DNA from: an uncultured Desulfovibrio sp.
Lineage (GTDB): Bacteria > Desulfobacterota > Desulfovibrionia > Desulfovibrionales > Desulfovibrionaceae
Direction of reading: 5' to 3'
DNA length: 64,000 bases
NCBI GenBank assembly: GCA_913063155.1
Contig: CAJXYU010000001.1
Location: 124,001-188,000, forward strand
Below, in pieces: positions 36,374 through 45,103 of the stretch (position 1 is its first letter; the number at the start of each line of letters is the position of its first letter). A model generated the notes under the pieces. That model made no database searches. It was given only the letters and a program-made list of their open reading frames with translations, and was not told the origin of the DNA. Both the position numbers and the translations under genes were made by a program.

Positions 36374-38092
36374 ATGGATTGGATTCACCGTTTCCGGGCC
36401 GGGGCTCTCCCGGCCCGGGGCAGCGGTCTCGGGCTGTTTCTCTTTGTTCTGGCTTCGGTCTGCTGTCTATCGCTCCTGCCCATCGGCCGCCTGCTTCTGG
36501 AAAGCATCGCTCCGCACGGCAACTTCAGCCTCGATACCCTCAGGGACGTACTGAATTCCAAAAGCACCTGGCGCGCTTTGGGGCATTCCCTGGAAACCGG
36601 CGTCCTCGCTACCCTGCTCGCAACAGCCATGGGCGCGTGCATGGGCGTCCTTGTCGCGCTCACGGACATGCGCTTCAAAGGCGCGCTGACTTTCTGCTTC
36701 ATGATGCCCATGATGATCCCGCCACAGATCACCGCCTTGTCATGGCTCCAGCTTTTCGGCCCATCCAGCGTGCTCCTGAACATGCTCGACCTGGCTCCCG
36801 CGCCCGGTTCGCCGCACCCCATGTATTCCCGGCGGGGCATCATCCTCCTGCTCGGCATCCAACAGGCCCCGCTGGTATTCCTTTCGCTCAAGGCCGGGCT
36901 GGCCGCCATGCCGCGTGAGATGGTAGAGGCCGCCAGAACCTGCGGGGCGGGGCACTGGAGGGTTCTGCACACCATTGTCCTGCCGCTCATGACTCCGTCC
37001 CTGACTGCCGGCATGGCCCTCGCCTTCGTCTCCTGCATCGGCAACTTCGGCATTCCGGCCATGCTCGGCATTCCGGCCGGGTACACCGTGCTCACCACCC
37101 TCATCTACCAACGACTGGCCGATTTCGGCCCGGAAATGATCTCCCAGGTCGCCGGACTCTCCATGCTCATCGGCCTCATGGCTCTTGCGGGCGTCCTGCT
37201 GCAATCGTGGGCACTGAACAGCCGCGACTACAGGCTCGTCGGGTCGCCCTCCGCGCCGCTCAACTACCGACTGGGAGCCCTCAGACCGGTAGTGGAAAGC
37301 TGTTGCTGGCTGGTGATCATCCTGATACTGATTGTTCCGGCATGCGCCCTGGTCTGCTCCTCGCTCGTGCCCGCCTTCGGAGTAAAGCTCGGCTGGGAGA
37401 CCGCAACACCGGGCAACTACGCCAACGTCCTGCTGTCCCACGAGGCCACGACGCGGGCGTTTGCGAACAGCTTTTTTCTGGCCGGTTCAGCGGCAGCGAT
37501 CCTGGCCTGCATCGGCATTCCCCTCGGCTATTTCCTGGTCTGGCGAAAAAATCCGCTTTTCAAGCTGCTCAATCCGCTGGCCGAGTTGCCCTATGCCCTG
37601 CCGGGAGTGGTGCTGAGCATCGGGTGCATTCTGCTCTTCCTCAAACCTCTCCCACTTGTGGGCGTCAGCATCTACGGCACGGTCTGGATCATTCTCGCGG
37701 CCTATCTGGCGCGCTTCCTGGCCATGGTTCTACGCCCGGTGGCCAGTGGCTATTCACAGACCGACCAGGCGCTGGAGGAGGCAGGACAGATGTGCGGGGC
37801 GGGCTTTTTCGAACGCATGCGCAGTATCGTCATCCCGCTGATTTTCCCGGCGGCGGCCGCAGGGGCGTTGTTCGTCTTTCTCGCGGCCTTCAACGAACTC
37901 ACCGTTTCCATGCTCCTGTGGTCATCCGGGGCGGAAACAGTGGGCGTGGTCATCTTCAACTTGGACGAGAGTGGCAACGCGGCCCTGGCCTCGGCTGTTT
38001 CCGTGCTCGTCATAGCCGCCGTTCTGCTGCTCATGGGCTTTGTTTCCCTGGTAGGCAGAAAGGCGCCTCAAGGAGTCGTTCCGTGGCAATAA
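36374..38092 (+). CDS. ABC transporter permease with two fused permease domains (FbpB/PhnV-like)
   Basis: Two EAA-like loops: EAARTCGAGHWRVLHTIVLPLMTP and EEAGQMCGAGFFERMRSIVIPLIFP; multi-TM. Confidence 0.88.
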   Translation: MDWIHRFRAGALPARGSGLGLFLFVLASVCCLSLLPIGRLLLESIAPHGNFSLDTLRDVLNSKSTWRALGHSLETGVLATLLATAMGACMGVLVALTDMRFKGALTFCFMMPMMIPPQITALSWLQLFGPSSVLLNMLDLAPAPGSPHPMYSRRGIILLLGIQQAPLVFLSLKAGLAAMPREMVEAARTCGAGHWRVLHTIVLPLMTPSLTAGMALAFVSCIGNFGIPAMLGIPAGYTVLTTLIYQRLADFGPEMISQVAGLSMLIGLMALAGVLLQSWALNSRDYRLVGSPSAPLNYRLGALRPVVESCCWLVIILILIVPACALVCSSLVPAFGVKLGWETATPGNYANVLLSHEATTRAFANSFFLAGSAAAILACIGIPLGYFLVWRKNPLFKLLNPLAELPYALPGVVLSIGCILLFLKPLPLVGVSIYGTVWIILAAYLARFLAMVLRPVASGYSQTDQALEEAGQMCGAGFFERMRSIVIPLIFPAAAAGALFVFLAAFNELTVSMLLWSSGAETVGVVIFNLDESGNAALASAVSVLVIAAVLLLMGFVSLVGRKAPQGVVPWQ

Positions 38093-39060
38093 TGAATAAG
38101 AACAGGCTCAGCGCCTACCTCCGCACCGTATCCGAAGAACTGGGTCCATCGGCCCGGACAATGAGGAGCATGGATGATCTGGAGCCGGAAGAATTGCTGG
38201 CCGACAATCCGACCCGCCTCGAGCACATGAAGGGCGTGGGCCGCCGGGCGGCGAGCCTTGCGCGGCAACTGCAGCTGCCGGACTATGAAGCCGGTCTTCT
38301 CCGCCGCGCCGCATTCATGCACGATATAGGCTATGCTTCGGGACTGAAGCGGACAGGCTTTCATCAACTCGACGGCGCATTGGCCCTCGCCGACGCCGGA
38401 GCGCCGGAAGGAATCACGGCCTCCGCGCTTCTGCACAGCTCGGCGCAACACGGACTCTCCGGACGAATCGGGGAGATATATGCACAGGCGCCGGACACCA
38501 ACGGGTACTCGAGGCTGGTGGATCTTGTTTCCTGGTGCGATATCCGGACCTCCGCAACAGGGCATGGCTGTTCACTCGGCGAGAGAGTTCTCGACATAGC
38601 CAAAAGGTTCGGCCCGGACCATATCGTCACCACCACCAGCTATGCCCTGAAAGGCGGATCGCTGGCGTTGTGCCGACGCATCAGCGCCCAGTCCGAATTG
38701 GCGGCAAGCGCCCGCCCCGTGATGTACGTGGACGACCACCTCGTGTACGGCGAGGCCGGGGTCATGATTTTCGAACACATGGAGCGGCTCCAGGACAACG
38801 GCTTCAGGGTTCGTGTGGTGGACGGTCCCAATGCACTGTCCGACCTGAACGTCAACAGTCTTCTGCTGGCCGGAAACGGGAGCATGCTCCCCGCCGCCGC
38901 GAATGTCGGTCTCTCCGTCGCCATAGAGAACGGAAGCAAACCTCCGGCAGGCTATGACATGACAATGACCTTGAACGAGTTGGCCGCCCTGCTGCATCGC
39001 TTTGAGAAGTTCGACGGCTCCGGAAGCGCCTGGCAACATTGTTTCCCGGACGGAGAATGA
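38092..39060 (+). CDS. HD-domain protein with C-terminal HAD-like segment, embedded in the ABC operon
   Basis: RRAAFMHDIGYASGL; C-terminal VMYVDDHLVY...LLLAGNGSMLPAAANVGLSVAIENGSK resembles a Cof/HAD motif; start overlaps the permease stop. Confidence 0.75.
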   Translation: MNKNRLSAYLRTVSEELGPSARTMRSMDDLEPEELLADNPTRLEHMKGVGRRAASLARQLQLPDYEAGLLRRAAFMHDIGYASGLKRTGFHQLDGALALADAGAPEGITASALLHSSAQHGLSGRIGEIYAQAPDTNGYSRLVDLVSWCDIRTSATGHGCSLGERVLDIAKRFGPDHIVTTTSYALKGGSLALCRRISAQSELAASARPVMYVDDHLVYGEAGVMIFEHMERLQDNGFRVRVVDGPNALSDLNVNSLLLAGNGSMLPAAANVGLSVAIENGSKPPAGYDMTMTLNELAALLHRFEKFDGSGSAWQHCFPDGE

Positions 39061-39064
39061 TCAC

Positions 39065-40125
39065 ATGGCCGAAATTCGACTGGAAAAGGTGACCAGGCGT
39101 TATGAACGGATAAACGCCGTTGCATCGGTCTCGATGACCGTACGCGATGGAGAACTGCTTTCCCTGCTCGGCCCTTCCGGATGCGGCAAGACGACCCTGC
39201 TCAGGCTCATCGCCGGCTTCGAACAGGTGAACGAGGGTCGCATCGTCATAGGCTCCCGCACCGTGTCCAGCCGAGACTCGCATGTGGAGGCGGAAAAACG
39301 CAACGTGGGGGTCGTGTTCCAGACCTACGCCCTGTGGCCGCACATGACGGTGGCCGGAAACGTGGGCTACCCTCTCAAAGTGGCGGGCGTGGACAAGACG
39401 CAACGTCGAAAACGCATTGACGAGGCCCTGGACACGGTGGGGCTGTCCGGAATGGGCAAACGCCGTCCGGCGGACCTTTCCGGCGGGCAGCGCCAGCGAG
39501 TGCCCTGGCCCGGTGTCTGGTCATGAAGCCTGAGGTCGTGCTTCTGGACGAACCCCTAGCCAATCTCGACGTTCATCTACGCGAATCAATGCTGCGGGAA
39601 TTCAAGGAATTTCATGCCCGGACCCGGGCGACCATGATCTTCGTCACCCATGACCAGACAGAAGCCATGGCCGTCTCCGACCGCATCGCGGTCATGAACT
39701 CCGGAAAATTGGCCCAAATCGCCACGCCGCAGGATATCTACGACCGCCCCGAGGACAGGAACGTGGCCCGCTTCGTGGGCAAGGGAAGTATCGTTCCCGT
39801 TCTTGTCACCGATGTCCATGGAGAAACGTGCTCGGTCGATGTATGGGGGCACAAAACGGTCTTCAGATGCCGCAGGGACCAGCCCCCGGGCAAGGCCTAT
39901 GCGAGCCTCAAGCATTCCGACCTCGGCAACGGCGGAGGCGGCCTGCCCTGCACCGTGCTGAACAGCGTCTACCGAGGGGGCTCCACGCTTTTCGAAGTCA
40001 TGCCCCAGGCCAACAGAAACGAAGCCGATCCCCTGCGGCTCATCCTCCCCGGGCATGTGGTACGCAAAACCGGAGAACAGCTTGCCGTCAGCATCAACAC
40101 AGGCTGGGTCCTGCCGGACGCATAG
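39065..40125 (+). pseudogene. ABC transporter ATP-binding protein interrupted by a -1 frameshift (pieces 39065-39526 and 39523-40125)
   Basis: LSGGQRQRV-(WPGVWS*) in frame 1, then MKPEVVLLDEPLANLD in another frame; restoring one G near 39502 (cgagtg[g]ccctggcccgg) gives RVALARCLVMKPEVVLLDEP. Confidence 0.85.
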
Positions 40126-40154
40126 CCCGCGGCGCCGAAAAACAGTTCCCACCA

Positions 40155-40198
40155 AATGGACCAATACCCGGCTACAGCTTGCGAGGTATTGGTTCATT
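40155..40198. repeat. Long inverted repeat between the ABC operon and the HTH gene
   Basis: AATGGACCAATACC (40155-40168) / GGTATTGGTTCATT (40185-40198), 14-nt arms with a single G-T position. Confidence 0.7.
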
Positions 40199-40330
40199 CT
40201 GCATTGTCTTAGCCCACATTCATTTCCATTTCGCGGACACTTCGCCCTCTTCACGCAAAGAGACATAATATTCCCTCTTATTCCCCAAAAAGACTTTACA
40301 TAGGAATAAAAGAGAACATATAAGAATATC

Positions 40331-40750
40331 ATGAAAAGGATGTACACGGTTACCGAGGCGGCGGAGATCATGAGGCTTCACCCGAAAACGGTGCGGAAAA
40401 AAGTCCGGGAAGGCGCGATCAACGCGGTTCGCGTGGGCGGGCAGTACCGAATCAGCCGCCAGGAAATCGACTCGATTTTAGGCAGGGAAGCAGGAGAAGC
40501 CCCCCCGAACGCATCGGGAATGCACGCCACCGTCGCCAGCATCATCGACATGGAAAACGTCTCCCCGGAACAAGGCATGCGCATGACCAACACCATCATG
40601 GCGGCCTTGAACAGCACAGAGACGCGCACCCATGCCAACTGCGTGTATTACGAAGATCTGGCCCGGCTCAAGGTCATGGTGAACTGCGACATGGAATCGG
40701 CCCCGGACATCCTGCTGATGCTCAAGGGACTCTTGAATATGAATAAATGA
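40331..40750 (+). CDS. Excisionase/MerR-like HTH DNA-binding protein
   Basis: MYTVTEAAEIMRLHPKTVRKKVREGAINAVRVGGQYRISRQEIDSIL. Confidence 0.85.
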   Translation: MKRMYTVTEAAEIMRLHPKTVRKKVREGAINAVRVGGQYRISRQEIDSILGREAGEAPPNASGMHATVASIIDMENVSPEQGMRMTNTIMAALNSTETRTHANCVYYEDLARLKVMVNCDMESAPDILLMLKGLLNMNK

Positions 40751-40757
40751 GGACACA

Positions 40758-41612
40758 ATGGCTTCCATCTACAAATCCGAAGCAGGCAGGAAAGAAGTCC
40801 TCGGCAGATACCGGCAGATCCTGTCGGCATGGCCGGTGGAAAACAGGCAATACAGCATACCCACATCATATGGCGAAACATTCGTGATCGAGTCGGGGGA
40901 GAAATCGAATCCTCCGTTGATGCTGCTTCACGGAGGTTCCTCCAACTCGTTCTGCTGGTTTGGGGATGTCGAACCGCTGAGCCGGAAATTCAACGTCCAT
41001 GCGGTCGACATCATCGGCGAACCGGGATTGTCCGCATCGGAACGACCGGACTATAAAAGCGGTGCTTATGCGCAGTGGCTCAAGGAAGTCATCCAGGGGC
41101 TGAGCCTGAAATCGGCCTCCGTGGTCGGACTCTCCCTCGGCGGCTGGATGGGCCTGCAGGTCTCGACCGCTTTTCCCGAACTGGTGGACAAGCTAATCCT
41201 GCTGTGCCCGGGAGGCCTGGCCCCGGTACAGCCCGGTTTCCTGTGGAAGTACCTGCTCTATTCCGTCACCGGGAAATGGGGCAAAAAGAAGATCCAAAAG
41301 CTGATAAACGGAGGCAAGACCCCGGCTTCCATCTCCCCCGGCATGGAACGGGCCATGGAGTTCATGTCCGTGATCACCAGAAATTACGTGCCCAAATGGG
41401 AAAAGTTGCCGATCCTCGGCGGGGAAAAGCTCTCGCGGCTGACCATGCCCGTGCTGTTGATCTACGGCGACAGGGACTACCTGCTCGACGCAACGAAAAG
41501 CGCCCGCCATCTTCAGGATTGGGCCCCGGACGCGACCGTCGAGATATTACCCGACACGGGCCACGTGGTGACGGGCCAGTCAAGCCGGATCATGGATTTC
41601 ATGACCGGATGA
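40758..41612 (+). CDS. Alpha/beta hydrolase
   Basis: MLLHGGSSNSFCW, VVGLSLGGWMGLQ (nucleophile elbow), LIYGDRDYLLD, DTGHVV. Confidence 0.9.
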   Translation: MASIYKSEAGRKEVLGRYRQILSAWPVENRQYSIPTSYGETFVIESGEKSNPPLMLLHGGSSNSFCWFGDVEPLSRKFNVHAVDIIGEPGLSASERPDYKSGAYAQWLKEVIQGLSLKSASVVGLSLGGWMGLQVSTAFPELVDKLILLCPGGLAPVQPGFLWKYLLYSVTGKWGKKKIQKLINGGKTPASISPGMERAMEFMSVITRNYVPKWEKLPILGGEKLSRLTMPVLLIYGDRDYLLDATKSARHLQDWAPDATVEILPDTGHVVTGQSSRIMDFMTG

Positions 41613-41632
41613 GAGACGAATTCAACACCATG

Positions 41633-41664
41633 AAAAAAGCCAGGGAGTGTTTCCAGGCTTTTTT
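41633..41664 (+). terminator. Intrinsic terminator after the alpha/beta hydrolase
   Basis: AAAAAAGCC / GGCTTTTTT stem plus T-tract. Confidence 0.75.
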
Positions 41665-41756
41665 TCTTTTTGCCGCCCCGACGTCGCGGTCAGATGCCAA
41701 CGCCCGATCCGACTCCTGTATACCCCGGGCATACGGAATCGCCCCTTCCCGAAAAA

Positions 41757-41800
41757 AACAACCCCCCGGTCATCCGGATAGTAACCGAATGACCGGGGCT
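41757..41800 (-). terminator. Terminator of the fum-frd-DASS operon
   Basis: Minus strand CCCCGGTCAT...ATGACCGGGG followed by a GTTGTTTTTTT T-tract. Confidence 0.8.
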
Positions 41801-41846
41801 TGAAGATGACACTTTCATGAGAGAGTGTCAGGGAGGCTAAGGGCGA

Positions 41847-43250
41847 TTATACGGTGTACACGGTCACGCCGATCATAACGGCCAGGTAGATGGCGCCGAA
41901 GACGGCTCCCAACGTCCACCAGCGGGCCTGGGAGATGAATCCGGAACCGTACCAGATGGGCGAAGGACCGGTCGCGTAGGGGGTGATGATCCCCATGACG
42001 CCGAGGCTGCCTGCGAGCAGCAGGGCAAGCTTGGGAAGCAGAACCGGGGAAACCAGCGGAGCTGCGGTTGCCAGGAACAAGGGCAGCAGCGCAGTGGTAT
42101 GCGCGGTTGTGCTCGCGAAGAAGTAGTGGAGCGCGAAGAACAACAGGACCAGCAGGATCGCCACGGTCGCTTCCGGCATACCGACCAGATGGGCGGAAAC
42201 CAGATCACCGAGCCATGCGAGCACGCCGACCTTTTTCAGGCCGCCGGCCATGGCGACCAGGGTGGCGAACCAGACGAACACATTCCATGCGCCCTTGTTG
42301 GTCAGCACGTCTTCCCAAGTGATAATCTTGCTGAGCACCATGAGGGTGAGCACCAGCACCGCGGCGACGGTTCCGTTGATTCCCAACTGCTTGCCGAATA
42401 TCCACATCACCAGCGCGAGGACTGCGTAACCGAGCATCATCAGTTCCTTGGCCGTCACGGAACCCATCTTCTTCAGCTCCTGGGTCGCCCAGGCCGGGGC
42501 CTCGGGAGAGTGCTTCTGGGTCGGCGGATAAATGACGTATGCGAGCCACGGAGTGAGAATGAACAGGGGCAGCATGGCCGGAACCATGAGCGAGGCCCAT
42601 TCTCCCCAGCTGACGGTATACCCGATCCCCTTCTCTATGAGGTTCACGGCCAGCAGGTTGGGAGCAAGGGCGGTCAGGAACATGGAACTGGTAACGCAGG
42701 TGGCGGCAATGCCCACCCAGGTCAGATAGCAACCGATCTTGCGGGGATCATTGTCCGGAGTGGAGTTGAACATGGGCGGGATGTTGCTGACCACCGGATA
42801 GATGGTGCCAGCGCTGCGAGCGGTGTTGGAAGGCATGAACGGCGCAAGGATGCCGTCGGCGATGGCCACCGCGTATCCCAGGCCCAGGGTGTTCTTCCCC
42901 AGGTATTTGATGAGCAGCAGGCTGATGCGGCGCCCCAATCCGGTTTTCTGGTATCCGAGCGCGAACATGAAGGCGGAGAAAATCAGCCAGATGACGCCGT
43001 TGGAGAAACCGGAGAGCATCCAGTCGCGACAGACTTTTCCGTTGGGATCAATGAGCCCCAGCGCGGCCACTATGGCAACGCCGAACAGTCCCACAAGTGC
43101 TGCGGGAACGGGTTCGACTATAAGACCCACGACGACCCCCACGAAAATGCTCAGGAAATACCAGCCTTCGGGCGAAAGACCGGCGGGGGTGGGCATCAGT
43201 GCCATGAGAACGGCAACAATGACAGGAGACAGCTTTTTGAGATAATTCAT
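41847..43250 (-). CDS. DASS-family dicarboxylate/anion symporter or antiporter
   Basis: 467 aa multi-TM; IAFMPSNTARSAGTIYP-like motif (LAPFMPSNTARSAGTIYPV), TTAHTTALLPLFLATA. Confidence 0.88.
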   Translation of the reverse strand: MNYLKKLSPVIVAVLMALMPTPAGLSPEGWYFLSIFVGVVVGLIVEPVPAALVGLFGVAIVAALGLIDPNGKVCRDWMLSGFSNGVIWLIFSAFMFALGYQKTGLGRRISLLLIKYLGKNTLGLGYAVAIADGILAPFMPSNTARSAGTIYPVVSNIPPMFNSTPDNDPRKIGCYLTWVGIAATCVTSSMFLTALAPNLLAVNLIEKGIGYTVSWGEWASLMVPAMLPLFILTPWLAYVIYPPTQKHSPEAPAWATQELKKMGSVTAKELMMLGYAVLALVMWIFGKQLGINGTVAAVLVLTLMVLSKIITWEDVLTNKGAWNVFVWFATLVAMAGGLKKVGVLAWLGDLVSAHLVGMPEATVAILLVLLFFALHYFFASTTAHTTALLPLFLATAAPLVSPVLLPKLALLLAGSLGVMGIITPYATGPSPIWYGSGFISQARWWTLGAVFGAIYLAVMIGVTVYTV

Positions 43251-43263
43251 GAACCTTCCCTTG

Positions 43264-44136
43264 TTACGCGCTGCCGGAAGAGGCGAGCAGCGGTTTGGTG
43301 TCTACGATGTGGCGGCCGAGACCGATGGCCTTGGCATCCAGGCCCAGAGCCATTGCCAGCAGTTGGGTCAGGTGCAGCACGGGCACGGGGGTGTCGCCGC
43401 AGGCGGTGGACAGTGCGTCCGGCTGGTACATGTCCAGCTGCATGTGGCAGAGGGGGCACGGGGTGAGCAGGCAGTCCGCCCCGGCTTCCGCCGCGCTGTT
43501 CACGGCCGAGGCCGTCAGGCGGTGGGCCGAGGTCTCGGCCGGAAACACGGCGTGGAAACCGCAACATTTCAGCCGCTCGGGAATGGTCACCGGCGTTGCG
43601 CCGCAGGCCCGGATGACCTTTTCCAGACTCTGCGGATTCAGGTGGCTTTCGTAATCCATGACCTGGGGCGGGCGTACGGTGTGGCAGCCGTAGAACGGAG
43701 CGACGCGCAAATGAGCCTGCGGATGGCTGACCTTGGCGGCCCACTCGTCGCAGCCGTCGGCGAGCTCCCACAACAGGTGGCGCACCTCAACGGTCCCTTC
43801 CAGCTTCAGTCCGGCCTCGGCAAGGCGCTCGTTGGCCCAGTCCAGCCTGCCGTCCAGCAGGGTGGCCTTGGCCTGGCGCAGCATCAGGGCGCAGGTGCTG
43901 CAGGCGGTGACCAGGGTCAGGCCCATGCGTTCGGCCAGGGCCAGGTTGCGGGCGTTGGCAAGCAGCGCGGTTTCCGGATCGATATCCTGCACGTGGCTGG
44001 CGCCGCAGCAAGTCCAGCCCGGAATTTCCTTCAGGTTGATTCCCAGCCGCTTGGCCACGGCAACAGCCGAAGTCTCGGCTTCCTTGGCTGCAGCATGCAG
44101 CACGCAGCCCGGGAAAAAGGCGTATGTCTTTTGCAT
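43264..44136 (-). CDS. CCG-domain (HdrB/SdhE-like) subunit of fumarate reductase/succinate dehydrogenase
   Basis: FFPGCVLH, WTCCGASH, CSTCALML, LKCCGFH, LLTPCPLCHMQLD. Confidence 0.85.
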   Translation of the reverse strand: MQKTYAFFPGCVLHAAAKEAETSAVAVAKRLGINLKEIPGWTCCGASHVQDIDPETALLANARNLALAERMGLTLVTACSTCALMLRQAKATLLDGRLDWANERLAEAGLKLEGTVEVRHLLWELADGCDEWAAKVSHPQAHLRVAPFYGCHTVRPPQVMDYESHLNPQSLEKVIRACGATPVTIPERLKCCGFHAVFPAETSAHRLTASAVNSAAEAGADCLLTPCPLCHMQLDMYQPDALSTACGDTPVPVLHLTQLLAMALGLDAKAIGLGRHIVDTKPLLASSGSA

Positions 44137-44137
44137 G

Positions 44138-45103
44138 TTATTTCCTATTGGCTTTGAGAATGCGTTTCAGACCGTCGTGGTCCTCCACCCGATGGTTGTC
44201 GGCCACAAAGAGCCGAGCGGCCTCCACGGGACCCAGTTTGCCCCGGGCGAACATGCGCAGGGTGAAGGGCAGCCTCTTGGTTGCGGCGCTGACCATGCCT
44301 TCGGTGCGCGGCACCAGCTTGACCTCGTTCAGACGGCCGGTGTTTTCCAGGTCGGTGCGGAAGGCGTCGGCATGGCGCGGCCCCGGGCCGTCGGTGTGTC
44401 CGGCCTTGAAGGCGAGCTCGCGCAGCGAGGCGATGGCCCCGGCCGGGCTGATGCCCTTGGGACACTTGGTGACGCATTCCATGCAGTGCAGACACTTCCA
44501 CATCCCGGACTTTTCCATGTTCTCCATGTGCTCCAGAGGATTCCGACTGCGGGAGTCCTCGGCGTAGCGTGCGGCGTGGGTGTAGGTGAAGGGCTCGAGG
44601 AAGTCCTTGCTGCTGTCCGAAAGCTTGTTGCACTCCGACATGCAGGAGCCGCAAAGGATGCAGTCCCACTGCTTCTGGATGGCCTGCATGTCCTGCGGAG
44701 CCTGACGGCACCCCTCGTGGGCCGAGAATTCCTTCTTGGCGTGCAGGCCGGGATTGGCCAGACGCAGCCGATTGACCTTCTCATCCCACTTCACCACCAG
44801 GTCGCTGATGACTTCCGCGTTGCCCAGCGGGCTTACGGTCAGGGGACCGTCGCCCCATTGCTCGCGCAGGTCGTCCACCATGGTATCGCAGGCCAGCAGG
44901 GCGTTGCCGTTCACCCGCACGGCGCAGGCGCCGCAGATGGCGCTGCGGCAGGAGGCCGTGAAGTTCAGGGTCGGATCCAGGTTTTCCTTGATATGGATGA
45001 GACAGGTCAGGACGGTCATGCCCGGCTTGTGTGGGAACTCGTAGCGCTGCCGCCAGGAGTTCGTGCCGTCGAAACGGTCGATAAGGAAGATGAAGTTCTG
45101 CAT
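44138..45103 (-). CDS. Fumarate reductase/succinate dehydrogenase iron-sulfur subunit
   Basis: CRSAICGACAVRVNG, CILCGSCMSECNKL, CLHCMECVTKCPKG. Confidence 0.92.
   Translation of the reverse strand: MQNFIFLIDRFDGTNSWRQRYEFPHKPGMTVLTCLIHIKENLDPTLNFTASCRSAICGACAVRVNGNALLACDTMVDDLREQWGDGPLTVSPLGNAEVISDLVVKWDEKVNRLRLANPGLHAKKEFSAHEGCRQAPQDMQAIQKQWDCILCGSCMSECNKLSDSSKDFLEPFTYTHAARYAEDSRSRNPLEHMENMEKSGMWKCLHCMECVTKCPKGISPAGAIASLRELAFKAGHTDGPGPRHADAFRTDLENTGRLNEVKLVPRTEGMVSAATKRLPFTLRMFARGKLGPVEAARLFVADNHRVEDHDGLKRILKANRK

Noticed and set aside
40261-40330. Possible mobile-element boundary near the excisionase-like gene
   Set aside because: No integrase, tRNA attachment site or flanking direct repeats seen; the HTH protein is more likely a stand-alone regulator.
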